Origin: JBBFMJ01 sp037441225
GTDB lineage: Bacteria > Acidobacteriota > Thermoanaerobaculia > UBA2201
Length of the DNA: 25,278 bases
Assembly (NCBI GenBank): GCA_037441225.1
Contig: JBBISU010000042.1
Span: forward strand, 1 to 25,278
Direction: 5' to 3'
Below are positions 7,166-14,929 of this stretch, one piece after another. The stretch's first letter is position 1. Every line of letters starts with the position of its first letter. The position numbers and the translations under genes were made by a program. A model generated the notes under the pieces. That model had not been told where the DNA came from and did no database searches. It saw only the letters and a list, made by a program, of their open reading frames with translations.

Positions 7166-7792
7166 TTACTCCATTACAACTAAGACAACCCTTCTATTTT
7201 TTTCTCTACTTTCTTTATCCGTATTTGGAACTAATGGCTTTGTTTCACCATAAGAAATTACTTCCATTCTGTGCAAGGGAATTCCATGCTCTTTATTCAA
7301 ATAAAATTTGACTTCTTCTGCTCTTTTTAAGCCTAATTTATAGTTATAATCTTCTGAACCTAAATCATCTGTATGTCCCTGGATCTCAATGTAAACATTT
7401 TTGTTTTGATTTTTCAAAACTTGTGCGAAAGCATCAAGGGCTGCTTGTGCTTCTAAGGACAACTCATATTTGTTTAAACCAAAGTGAACTTTGTCATCAC
7501 TTAAAATGACTTCATATAAAAATTTACCTTCTGCCAGCTTCTTTGCTTCCAGTGCCCTTTCCATTGCTTCTCTTGATGTATCAGACAATTTTGCAATTTC
7601 TGCTTCAATTTCAGCATCTTTTTGGTGAAGTGTTTGAATTTCTTCTTGTGCCTGTTCTAAGTCCTTTTGGACATTTTCAATCCTTTGAGAGGTATCCTTA
7701 TTTGCTTTTTCTAACTCTTCATTTACATATTTTTTTGTTGCACAAGCCATTAAAAAAACAACAACAAAAAATAACAAAAAATATTTCTTCAT
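7166..7792 (-). CDS. OmpA/Pal-family peptidoglycan-binding lipoprotein
   Basis: A 208-residue lipoprotein. The signal peptide ends in the lipobox LMAC with C17 as the lipidated residue. Residues of about 25-90 form a Glu/Lys/Gln-rich coiled coil. The OmpA C-terminal domain covers about 93-208, with YIEIQGHTDDLGS and the closing REKNRRVVLVV, which carry the usual Asp and Arg ligands for diaminopimelate. It probably anchors the outer membrane to peptidoglycan. The coiled coil between lipid anchor and OmpA domain resembles other Pal/YiaD-type spacers. A GGGGG stretch 5-6 nt before the ATG is an acceptable Shine-Dalgarno. The gene lies 12 nt after the VWFA gene. Confidence 0.88.
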   Translation of the reverse strand: MKKYFLLFFVVVFLMACATKKYVNEELEKANKDTSQRIENVQKDLEQAQEEIQTLHQKDAEIEAEIAKLSDTSREAMERALEAKKLAEGKFLYEVILSDDKVHFGLNKYELSLEAQAALDAFAQVLKNQNKNVYIEIQGHTDDLGSEDYNYKLGLKRAEEVKFYLNKEHGIPLHRMEVISYGETKPLVPNTDKESREKNRRVVLVVME

Positions 7793-7804
7793 ATAAACCC
7801 CCTT

Positions 7805-8653
7805 TTATTTTTTTGGCATCTTGCCATAATATCCTTTCCTTGTTTCAACCTTAAAACCTTTTTTGGTTGAAATCAATACAGTATGATATTTTACCATACT
7901 TTTTGGGTCAGGTGCAAATCCAATTAAATATTCTTTTGAAAAACTTTCAAAACATTTTTCAACTTCTTTTAAAATATCTTCATCATTTAGTATTATATGT
8001 AAGCTTCCATTTGTATATTTTGAAAGAATTTTTAAAAAATCAATTTCAAGGGGCTCTAATTCTGTTTGTTTTACAGCAAAAATATGGCAGGGATAAGATG
8101 TCTTTATCAATGAATTTACAACCTTTTCGGGCTTTTCTTTTGAAAAATTGTCATGTGTATCAGTTATTAAAATAATCCTCTTATCTTTATTTTTTGCTTT
8201 TTTAAAATAAACAGAAGAATAATATAAAGAATCATAAAGAGCGGTTTTTCCCCAGGGCTTTATTTCACTTAAAAAATCAATTAAATTTCCTTTTTCCTCA
8301 AAACTTTTTATTAATCTGTAAGAATCACTTTGAAATATAAATAATCCAACTTCATCCTTTTCTTTTAAATTTTTTTCAATTTCTTTTAATATAATTTTTG
8401 CCTTTTTCCATAAATCACCTAACCCCATACTTCCAGAGGAATCCAGCATAATTAAAATAGATTGGGGTTCAGTAGATAAAAGGGAGAAATGTTCAATTTT
8501 TACAGGGTTTAAATCAATGTATAATTCAAAATCATTTTTTTTCAATCCAATTACAGGATTTTTATCTTTATTATAAACCTTAACATTAAATAAAACATAA
8601 TTTACTTCTATTGTCTCGGAAAATTGAAAAAGCAAAAATAATATGAAGAGCAT
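7805..8653 (-). CDS. VWFA-related protein of the acidobacterial type
   Basis: A 282-residue exported or membrane-tethered protein. A short hydrophobic N-terminus (MLFILFLLFQFSE) is followed by the pre-domain VxVYNKDKNPVIGLKKNDFEL, which is diagnostic of the 'VWFA-related Acidobacterial domain' family. The VWA domain then starts with a metal-site motif DSSGSMG (D71, S73, S75) and includes LITDTHDNFS. The family is expanded in Acidobacteria and its function is not established; VWA domains usually mediate metal-dependent protein contacts. The ATG has no Shine-Dalgarno: a -10-like TAAAAT lies 6 nt upstream inside a 28-bp dyad. It is the first gene of a run with the OmpA/Pal lipoprotein and the CheY-like receiver. 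Confidence 0.82.
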   Translation of the reverse strand: MLFILFLLFQFSETIEVNYVLFNVKVYNKDKNPVIGLKKNDFELYIDLNPVKIEHFSLLSTEPQSILIMLDSSGSMGLGDLWKKAKIILKEIEKNLKEKDEVGLFIFQSDSYRLIKSFEEKGNLIDFLSEIKPWGKTALYDSLYYSSVYFKKAKNKDKRIILITDTHDNFSKEKPEKVVNSLIKTSYPCHIFAVKQTELEPLEIDFLKILSKYTNGSLHIILNDEDILKEVEKCFESFSKEYLIGFAPDPKSMVKYHTVLISTKKGFKVETRKGYYGKMPKK

Positions 8654-8660
8654 TTAATAA

Positions 8661-8688
8661 TTTTACCAAATTTGCAAATTTAGTAAAA
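8661..8688. promoter_or_regulatory. 28-bp inverted repeat over the VWFA gene promoter
   Basis: A near-perfect dyad with arms TTTTACCAAATTTG / CAAATTTAGTAAAA: a 14-bp perfect core AAATTTGCAAATTT, then one mismatched pair, then six more matching pairs. There is no loop and no T-run follows on either strand, so an operator is more likely than a terminator. On the minus strand it spans a possible -35 (TTTTAC, 8683-8688) and all but the last base of the -10 (TAAAAT, 8660-8665, 17-nt spacing), just 6 nt before the ATG. Confidence 0.55.
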
Positions 8689-8707
8689 CTTTTAAAAAAA
8701 ATATTAT

Positions 8708-9268
8708 TTATTTTTTTATTGTTTTTCCTTTTTCTGTTAAAGTAAAATAACCTCTTTTTAAATGTTTCAATGTATCTCGCCACTCTTTTCCTACAAGCCC
8801 CGAACTATTTGAACCTTTTTTCATTGCTTGGATTGCTGAATCAACAGAAGTTATTTTAAAATTAGCCTTTGGAAAAAGGTGAGCAATAGCAAATACTATA
8901 TCTCTCCTTGTAAAACTCTTTTTCCCTTCTGAATATAATTTATTTGCTGCTTTCAAAATTGCTTCTGCCCGAGAGAGAACTTTCTTTATTTTTTTTGCTT
9001 TAATAAAAGAAACCTCTCCCTTTTTTAGATTAACAGATTTAACCAAATAACCCTTTGAAAGCCAAACCCTGCTATGCCTGCAAGGTGCTTTTGGTGTTCT
9101 GTTATTTGCCCACCAGGTATGGAATTTTTTTGCAGAGAATGGAAGTTTTCCAACCTTCTTCTCAATTTCTTTAAAAGTAAGAGTAATTTCATTTTTATCC
9201 TTATTCTTTTCCAATATTTCTCCTATTCCATTGTATCTGGATTCAAATTTCTTTTTTATTCTTGGCAT
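8708..9268 (-). CDS. DUF7662-type protein with a second C-terminal domain
   Basis: A 186-residue basic protein of unknown function. Residues ~10-85 fit a small domain I know as DUF7662 (number from memory): YNGIGEIL, LTFKEIEKKVGKLPFSAKK, HTWWANN, RVWLSKGYLVKSVNL and a closing VSFIKA strand. The second half (about 95-180; AEAILKAANKLYSEG, FTRRDIVFAIAHLFP, LKHLKRGYFTLTEKGK) looks like a compact winged-helix-type fold, as in the small domain that elsewhere accompanies such proteins. Neither half has catalytic motifs that I can see; the Lys/Arg content and winged-helix-like end would suit nucleic-acid binding. It has its own consensus promoter and an AGGAGGT site before the ATG. It sits between the CHAT operon and the VWFA gene, and could be the regulator acting on the dyad just downstream. 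Confidence 0.7.
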   Translation of the reverse strand: MPRIKKKFESRYNGIGEILEKNKDKNEITLTFKEIEKKVGKLPFSAKKFHTWWANNRTPKAPCRHSRVWLSKGYLVKSVNLKKGEVSFIKAKKIKKVLSRAEAILKAANKLYSEGKKSFTRRDIVFAIAHLFPKANFKITSVDSAIQAMKKGSNSSGLVGKEWRDTLKHLKRGYFTLTEKGKTIKK

Positions 9269-9299
9269 TTAAACCTCCTAAATATTCTTTTATCATTAA

Positions 9300-9328
9300 A
9301 GTTTAATTCTTTTTTATATATTTGTCAA
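9300..9328 (-). promoter_or_regulatory. Promoter of the DUF7662-type gene
   Basis: On the minus strand TTGACA (9323-9328), a 17-nt spacer and TAAACT (9300-9305). AGGAGGT (9273-9279) precedes the ATG at 9268. The same -35/-10 pair (TTGACA, 17 nt, TAAACT) recurs at 25235-25263. Confidence 0.6.
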
Positions 9329-9355
9329 GCCTTATTTTAAGTATATGCTAAAATT

Positions 9356-12300
9356 TTATTTCCAATCTCCATTTAGCACAAATCCTGCCCAATAAAAAGG
9401 ATGAAAATAATTCTTTGATTTTATCATTTCTGTTTGTGAAACTCTCAATGCTTCTGCCTTTCCTTTTCCTGCCTTTAAATTAGAATAAAAGTTTCTCATT
9501 AAAATTGCTGTACTTTCATCAAAGACGCTCCAAAGGGTAGATAAAATTGTCTTTGCTCCTGCATATTGAAATGCCCTTGTAAGTCCTATAAGCCCTTCAC
9601 CTCCCATCTCTTCTCCCAATCCTGTCTCACAAGCTGACAATGCTACTAAATCTGCTTTTATCCTTATATCCTCAAAAACCTCCCATGCTTGAAGTAACCC
9701 ATTTTCTTTTCCTTCTTCTAATTTTTCAGGTATAGTTAAAGCTAAGCCCGAATTCAAAGGAAATCTTTCATCAAGTATTCCATGACAAGCAAAGTGCAAA
9801 TACTTTATCTCTTTTCCAATTGCCTTTGCATTTTCTTCAATTGCTTTTTCTTCAGTATAAACCTTTGCATAGGGCTTATAAAGTTTTTCTATTTCTTCTA
9901 CTTCTTCCTTTGTTTTAGGAAGAGGTGATAATTCTCTTTTTACAACTGCCAATACAAAAGGATCATAACTTTTTTTATCTCCCTTTGGATATAATGGATT
10001 TCCAAAGGCAATTATGCTATCTATTATATTGCTTTCAATATTTCTTATCTCTGAAAGAACTGTTCCAGAACTTACATTTATTATTGCTTTTTCTTCAACC
10101 AAATATTTATCCTTTGATATTTTAATTACAGAAAAGGGCAAGTAATGTAGAGGTCCATCAGGACAAATTATTAAAACTTTAGCTTTTTTGATCTCTCTTT
10201 TTGCAGGTTTTAAAAGAATACGATAAAGATTTTCTGCTTTTTTTTCTAACAACTTTTTATCACTTAAAGGATCTCTTAAAAGATATCGCAAAAAATTTAT
10301 TTCTTGAATAATTTTCTTCTTATCAATACTAATTTCATAAACTTCAAATTTGTAAGAAGTTTTTAATTTTAAAATTGAAAAAAGGTATATTTTTTTTTCA
10401 GAAATTAGGTATGATAAAAAAAGTTCCTTATTATCCAGTAATGATAAAATACTTTTTAAATTTAGCGGTTTAGGATATTTTAAAGAAGCAAGTTTTGGGG
10501 AAGATATCTTTATTTGCTCTTCTATTTCCTTTTGTTTTTTTCTCAACTCTTCCATATTGTTCAATAATCCTTCAATTGCCTCTGGATCTCTTTCGGGGCT
10601 AAGAGTCAAGATTTCTTCTTGTAGTTTATTATATTCAAAAATAATTCTTTTTTGCTCTAATAAAAGTTCTTCAGGGGCATCTTTTTTAAAGTCAAAGTCC
10701 CTTTCTGCTATCATTTCAAGGAGAATTCTTGAACGGTATCTTTCAGTTAAATTTAAAGCTTCTTCTTTATTTTTAAATCCTAATTCAAGCTCAATTAAAT
10801 CGCGGTAGTAATTGGCATACTTTGCAGAAAATCTTTCCTTCAATTCTTTTCTACCTCCCAATTTTTCCATTTGTTTTTCTATTGAATCAACTGCTTTTCT
10901 TAGATAAATTAATGCTTTATCAGGTTGCTTCTTTTTTTTCATTAAAATTCCTAAATTATGAAGTACTTCAGATTCTAATTTACTTCCAGCAGCAAGCAAT
11001 TCTATAATTTTTAAAGCTTTTTCATAGTATTCTTCAGCAGATGTTAAATCGCCTTTATCACAAGCAACATCTCCTAAATTAATTAAACTATGTGCAACAT
11101 TAATATTTTCAGGTGCAGTATTCTCATAAATTTTTAAAGCATTTTTGTAATAATCCTCAGCGGTCTTAAAATCTCTTATATCCCGAGCAACAATTCCTAA
11201 ATTACTAAAACTATATGCAACATCAAGGCTTTTAGGGGCAATTTTTTCTTGAATTTTTAAAGCTTTTTTAAAATATTCTTCAGCAATTTTCAAGTCACCT
11301 TTATCATAGGCAACTTCCCCTAAATTATTAAAGCTTGAAGCAACTTCAAGGCTTTCAGGTGCAATTTTTTCTCTAATGGTTAATGCCCTTTTGTGATATT
11401 TTTCTGCTGATACTAAATCTCCTCTATCATATGCAACAAGTCCCAAATTATTTAAACTTGAAGCAACATCAAGGCTATCAGGTGCAAGCTTTTCTCTAAT
11501 TTTTAAAGATCTTTTATAATATTCTTCAGCAAGTACAAAGTTACCTCTTTCATGAGAAACAACACCTAAATTGTTTAAACTTTTTGCAACATCAATACTA
11601 TCAGGTGCAAGCTTTTCTCTAATTTTTAATGCTTTTTTAAAATATTCTTCTGCAAAAGATAAATTTCCTAAACTCCAAAAAATTGCACCCAAATTGTTAA
11701 AACTTTCCGCAACATCAAGGCTATCAGGTGCAAGTTCTTCTCTAATTTTTAAAGCCCTTTTAAAATATTCTTCTGCTGATTTTAGGTCTCCTTTATCAAA
11801 AGCAACAGTGCCTAAGTTTGTTAAAATTTGTGCAGTATAAAGATTTTCTGGTGTTATTTTTTCGTATATGTTTAATGCTTTTTTATAATAATCTTCTGCA
11901 GTTTTTAAATCGCCTTTTCTTCTCGCCACAATTCCCAAATTATTAAGGCTTACTGCAACATCAATGCTTTCTGACATAATATTTTCTCTAATTTCCAAAG
12001 CTTTCTTATAATATTCTTCAGCAGATATCAAATCCCCTTTATCATAAAATACATTTCCAAGATTATTAAAGCTTGTAGCAACATCCAGGCTATTAGGGTT
12101 AAGATTTTCCCTAATATTTAATGCTTTTTTATGATATTCCTCAGCCAATATTAAATTACCTCTATTCCAAGCAAGAAGCCCCAAATTATTTAAGCTTGAA
12201 GCAACCTCAAGGCTATCAGGTGCAAACTTTTCTCTAATTTTTAATGCCCTTTGATAATAATCCTCAGCAATGTTAAAATCACCTTTTTCATGGGCAATAA

Positions 12301-13135
12301 TACCTAATACATTCAAACTTTTTCCAACTTCAAGGCTCTCAATTGGAATATTCTCAGCAATTTTTAAAGACCTTTTAAGATATTCTTCTGCAGAACTCAA
12401 ATTCCCTAATTTCCAATCCACAATTCCTAAATTATTAAATATTAAAACAAGGAAAAGTTTTTCTCCAAATTTCTTTTTGACAATCTCTCCTGCCTTTTCA
12501 TAGGATTCTTTTGCTTCTTTAAAATAGTTTAATTCTTCATAAACTTCTCCCATTTCTATTAAGATTTCAATTTTTGCAACAGAATTGTTTATTTTTTCAG
12601 CCCTGCTCAATGCTTCTTCAATAAATTTTATTCTTTCTTTATAATTATTATACTCTTTTAAAATTTCACTAAGCTTTAAATATATCCAACAGCACTTTTC
12701 CATATCACCTTTTTTTTCATAACTAATTGCTATTTCTTTTAAAATCATCATCCCTTTTCCAAGATCTTTATTTTTAATTAAATCAATTGCTTTTTTATAT
12801 TTATCTAAATCATAAAAATTTGGACAAACTTTAATTCCAATTTTTGCTCCTGATAGTTTAAAAGAAATTTTTTTTCTATTTCTTATTCCTTTTATTGTAA
12901 ATTCTCCGCGAGGAAACTCTTCCACTTTGAAATAATAAAAATCAAAGATTGATTTAAATTCACCTTTCCCTTCCTTTGTAATGCTTTCCCAGGAAATTAA
13001 AAGATCTCCTTCTTTTATCCCAGCCCTTTCTCCTGCTCCATTTTTTTTAACTTCTTCTACTACTATTCCAGTATCTTTACAAAAAGTAAATAGACAAAAA
13101 AATAAAGAGAGGAATAAGAATATTAAATTTTTCAT
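9356..13135 (-). CDS. Exported PDZ-TPR-CHAT caspase-like protein
   Basis: A 1259-residue protein. I start it at 13135, where a consensus AAGGAGGT precedes the ATG; an in-frame ATG at 13165 lies inside the upstream cyclase gene. The order is: signal peptide (1-20, hydrophobic LIFLFLSLFFCLF); PDZ domain about 22-110 (GIVVEEVKKNGAGERAGIKEGD); helical TPR-like region to ~225; about 13 TPRs, eleven of them exactly 41 residues with consensus SLNNLG-GDL-AEEYYKKALKI; a helical linker; and a C-terminal CHAT domain. The CHAT catalytic dyad is present: H1118 in FACHG and C1169 in SACETG, followed by the usual GLTRAFQYAGA and WSVFDE motifs. CHAT proteases are caspase relatives. An N-terminal PDZ domain and an export signal would place this one in the periplasm. 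It is the last gene of the fecR-like/CHASE2-cyclase operon, 1 nt after the cyclase stop. No CRISPR or gasdermin partner is visible. Confidence 0.88.
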   Translation of the reverse strand: MKNLIFLFLSLFFCLFTFCKDTGIVVEEVKKNGAGERAGIKEGDLLISWESITKEGKGEFKSIFDFYYFKVEEFPRGEFTIKGIRNRKKISFKLSGAKIGIKVCPNFYDLDKYKKAIDLIKNKDLGKGMMILKEIAISYEKKGDMEKCCWIYLKLSEILKEYNNYKERIKFIEEALSRAEKINNSVAKIEILIEMGEVYEELNYFKEAKESYEKAGEIVKKKFGEKLFLVLIFNNLGIVDWKLGNLSSAEEYLKRSLKIAENIPIESLEVGKSLNVLGIIAHEKGDFNIAEDYYQRALKIREKFAPDSLEVASSLNNLGLLAWNRGNLILAEEYHKKALNIRENLNPNSLDVATSFNNLGNVFYDKGDLISAEEYYKKALEIRENIMSESIDVAVSLNNLGIVARRKGDLKTAEDYYKKALNIYEKITPENLYTAQILTNLGTVAFDKGDLKSAEEYFKRALKIREELAPDSLDVAESFNNLGAIFWSLGNLSFAEEYFKKALKIREKLAPDSIDVAKSLNNLGVVSHERGNFVLAEEYYKRSLKIREKLAPDSLDVASSLNNLGLVAYDRGDLVSAEKYHKRALTIREKIAPESLEVASSFNNLGEVAYDKGDLKIAEEYFKKALKIQEKIAPKSLDVAYSFSNLGIVARDIRDFKTAEDYYKNALKIYENTAPENINVAHSLINLGDVACDKGDLTSAEEYYEKALKIIELLAAGSKLESEVLHNLGILMKKKKQPDKALIYLRKAVDSIEKQMEKLGGRKELKERFSAKYANYYRDLIELELGFKNKEEALNLTERYRSRILLEMIAERDFDFKKDAPEELLLEQKRIIFEYNKLQEEILTLSPERDPEAIEGLLNNMEELRKKQKEIEEQIKISSPKLASLKYPKPLNLKSILSLLDNKELFLSYLISEKKIYLFSILKLKTSYKFEVYEISIDKKKIIQEINFLRYLLRDPLSDKKLLEKKAENLYRILLKPAKREIKKAKVLIICPDGPLHYLPFSVIKISKDKYLVEEKAIINVSSGTVLSEIRNIESNIIDSIIAFGNPLYPKGDKKSYDPFVLAVVKRELSPLPKTKEEVEEIEKLYKPYAKVYTEEKAIEENAKAIGKEIKYLHFACHGILDERFPLNSGLALTIPEKLEEGKENGLLQAWEVFEDIRIKADLVALSACETGLGEEMGGEGLIGLTRAFQYAGAKTILSTLWSVFDESTAILMRNFYSNLKAGKGKAEALRVSQTEMIKSKNYFHPFYWAGFVLNGDWK
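10985..12337 (-). repeat. Eleven 123-bp tandem TPR-encoding repeats
   Basis: Within the CHAT gene, eleven consecutive units of exactly 123 bp (41 codons) run without a single codon gained or lost: the Ser codon opening the first unit is at 12337 and that opening the following degenerate unit is at 10984, a distance of 1353 = 11 x 123. Less regular units flank both ends. Adjacent units differ at many positions but keep SLDVA-SLNNLG and GDL-AEEYYKKALKIREK. Confidence 0.9.
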
Positions 13136-13136
13136 T

Positions 13137-14918
13137 TTAAACCTCCTTGTTTTTTTGAAAATCAAAAATTGGGCTGTATATTTTTAAAGGTTTAGAATAT
13201 CCTCTTATTTGAACATCTCTTATTTCTTTAAATTGAAAATACTGAGAAACTTCCTTTGCTGTTTCTTCTGAAATTAAAACCCTTGTGCCATAAATCTTAT
13301 TTGCTTCCTCAAGCCTTGAAGCCAAATTAGCAGCATCTCCAATTGCAGTAAAGGATTTTCTTTTCTCCCCTCCTATGTTTCCAATTAAAACTTCCCCTGT
13401 TGCTATCCCTATTCTTGTCTTTAATGTTGGCAAATTTTTTTCAATCCATTCTTTATTCATATTTTCTAAGAATTCAAGCATTTCTTTTGCTGAAAAAAGG
13501 GCATTTAAAGAATGTTTTTCATCTTCTTTTGGAAAGCCAAAGACCATCATAATAGCATCCCCTATAAATTTGTCAACCATCCCTCCTCTTGCCATACCAA
13601 TCCTTGTCAAATTTTCAAAATAATAATTGAGATGTTTTACAAGCAAATTTGGCTCCATTTTTTCTGTTATTGAAGTAAAATCCTCGATATCTGTATATAA
13701 AATTGTAACTTTTTTCTTTACCCCTTCAAAATTAACTGCTTCAGGGTTTTTTAGAAGCCATTTCACAACATCTGAATCTACATAAGAAGAAAATAAATTT
13801 TGGATTTCTTTTTTTCTTTTTCTTTCTTCCAGATATTTTAAAAATATACCACCCCAAAAAGATGATGAAATTATAAAAACTGGGATAATAAAAGGAGTTG
13901 AAGTGCCTTTAAAAAAATAAAAAAAACTAAAAAAAATCCATAAAATTATAAAAAAAATCCAAAGAATTATTCCAATTAAAGGATTTCCAAAGTAAATAAT
14001 GGTTTCCATTAAAATAATTGAAATAAAAATAAAGGGAAGTATATTTTTTAAAGGTATTTCTTTCAAAAAATTTCCTCTTAATATATTTCCTATTATGTTG
14101 GCATGTATTTCAATGCCAGGAACATTAGATTTTGAAGGGTCATGAAAAACTGTTGGATAGAGGTCATGGGATGCAGCAAATGTAGCCCCCACTAAACATA
14201 TTTTTCCTCTAAATTTTGAGGTATCGACTTCACCTTTGATAATATCTGAAAAAGAAATTGAAGAATAAGTATTTTCACCACCTTTAAAATTTATAAGCAT
14301 TGGTTTTTCTGTTTTAAACTTTTCAGGGAGAAAACCTGCATAATTTTTAACAATTTCTGCTGCAAAGGAATTAGTGTTACCTCTTGATAAGCAAACCTTT
14401 CTGATAATTCCATCCCTTTCTTCTGGCAAGTTTATATAACCTAAACCAAGAGATGAATTCTTTATTACCTCTATTGGAAATTTTGGCTTATCCTTTTCAT
14501 CTAACTGTATTGCCCAAATTACATTATTTGCTTTTTTCATCTCTTCTGCCAAAATTAAATCCTGATTTGGTGGATTACACTCCCTTGAAGGTTCTGAATA
14601 AAGAAGATCAAAGGCAATTATTGAGGCACCTGCTTGTGTAAGTTTTTTCACAAGTTCTGCATAATAAATAGGAGGGAAAGGGTATTTTATTTTTAATTCA
14701 TCAAAGGTCTTTTCATCTATTTTTATAATTAAAATTTCTTCTTCTGGCTTTGTTTCTCCTCTTACTTTAAATCTCAAATCCTGTGAGCGCAGATCAATAA
14801 TCTCCCCCAATGGAGTTTTGCAAAAAAGAAATGTAAAAATTGCTATAAAAATTGAAAAAAATAAATGGAGTAAATAAGTTAAGAACTTTTTCCCACTCCT
14901 GCTTTTTAAAAATTCCAA
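13137..14918 (-). CDS. CHASE2-domain class III adenylate cyclase
   Basis: A 593-residue membrane enzyme predicted to make cAMP from ATP. An N-terminal transmembrane helix (about 15-33) leads into an extracytoplasmic CHASE2 sensor (about 40-280, with RSQDLRFKVRG, IAFDLLYSEPS, RGKICLVGATFAASHDLYPT and VPGIEIHANIIGNIL). Three transmembrane helices (about 290-365) follow, and the catalytic domain starts near 400. Metal-binding aspartates are D410 (TDIEDFTS) and D454 (DKFIGDAIMMVFG). The Lys in DKFIGD and the Asp in AIGDAANLASR fit ATP rather than GTP specificity, and the transition-state Arg is in NLASRLE. It should work as a homodimer. The start is a TTG with no Shine-Dalgarno, set by an in-frame stop 2 codons upstream; translation may be coupled to the FecR-domain gene 11 nt before. 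The CHAT gene follows 1 nt later. Confidence 0.92.
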   Translation of the reverse strand: MEFLKSRSGKKFLTYLLHLFFSIFIAIFTFLFCKTPLGEIIDLRSQDLRFKVRGETKPEEEILIIKIDEKTFDELKIKYPFPPIYYAELVKKLTQAGASIIAFDLLYSEPSRECNPPNQDLILAEEMKKANNVIWAIQLDEKDKPKFPIEVIKNSSLGLGYINLPEERDGIIRKVCLSRGNTNSFAAEIVKNYAGFLPEKFKTEKPMLINFKGGENTYSSISFSDIIKGEVDTSKFRGKICLVGATFAASHDLYPTVFHDPSKSNVPGIEIHANIIGNILRGNFLKEIPLKNILPFIFISIILMETIIYFGNPLIGIILWIFFIILWIFFSFFYFFKGTSTPFIIPVFIISSSFWGGIFLKYLEERKRKKEIQNLFSSYVDSDVVKWLLKNPEAVNFEGVKKKVTILYTDIEDFTSITEKMEPNLLVKHLNYYFENLTRIGMARGGMVDKFIGDAIMMVFGFPKEDEKHSLNALFSAKEMLEFLENMNKEWIEKNLPTLKTRIGIATGEVLIGNIGGEKRKSFTAIGDAANLASRLEEANKIYGTRVLISEETAKEVSQYFQFKEIRDVQIRGYSKPLKIYSPIFDFQKNKEV

Positions 14919-14929
14919 TTTTTAAATAT

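Noticed and set aside
10985..12337. Regular 123-bp periodicity suggesting a CRISPR-like or satellite array
   Set aside because: The units are in-frame TPR codons with diverged sequence throughout; there are no short identical repeats separated by unique spacers.
9925..12503. Several plus-strand open frames inside the CHAT gene
   Set aside because: They are antisense shadows of the AT-rich TPR codons, with no family resemblance and no ribosome sites.
13136..13165. ATG at 13165 as the start of the CHAT protein
   Set aside because: It lies inside the cyclase gene; the ATG at 13135 has a consensus AGGAGGT and begins directly with the signal peptide.
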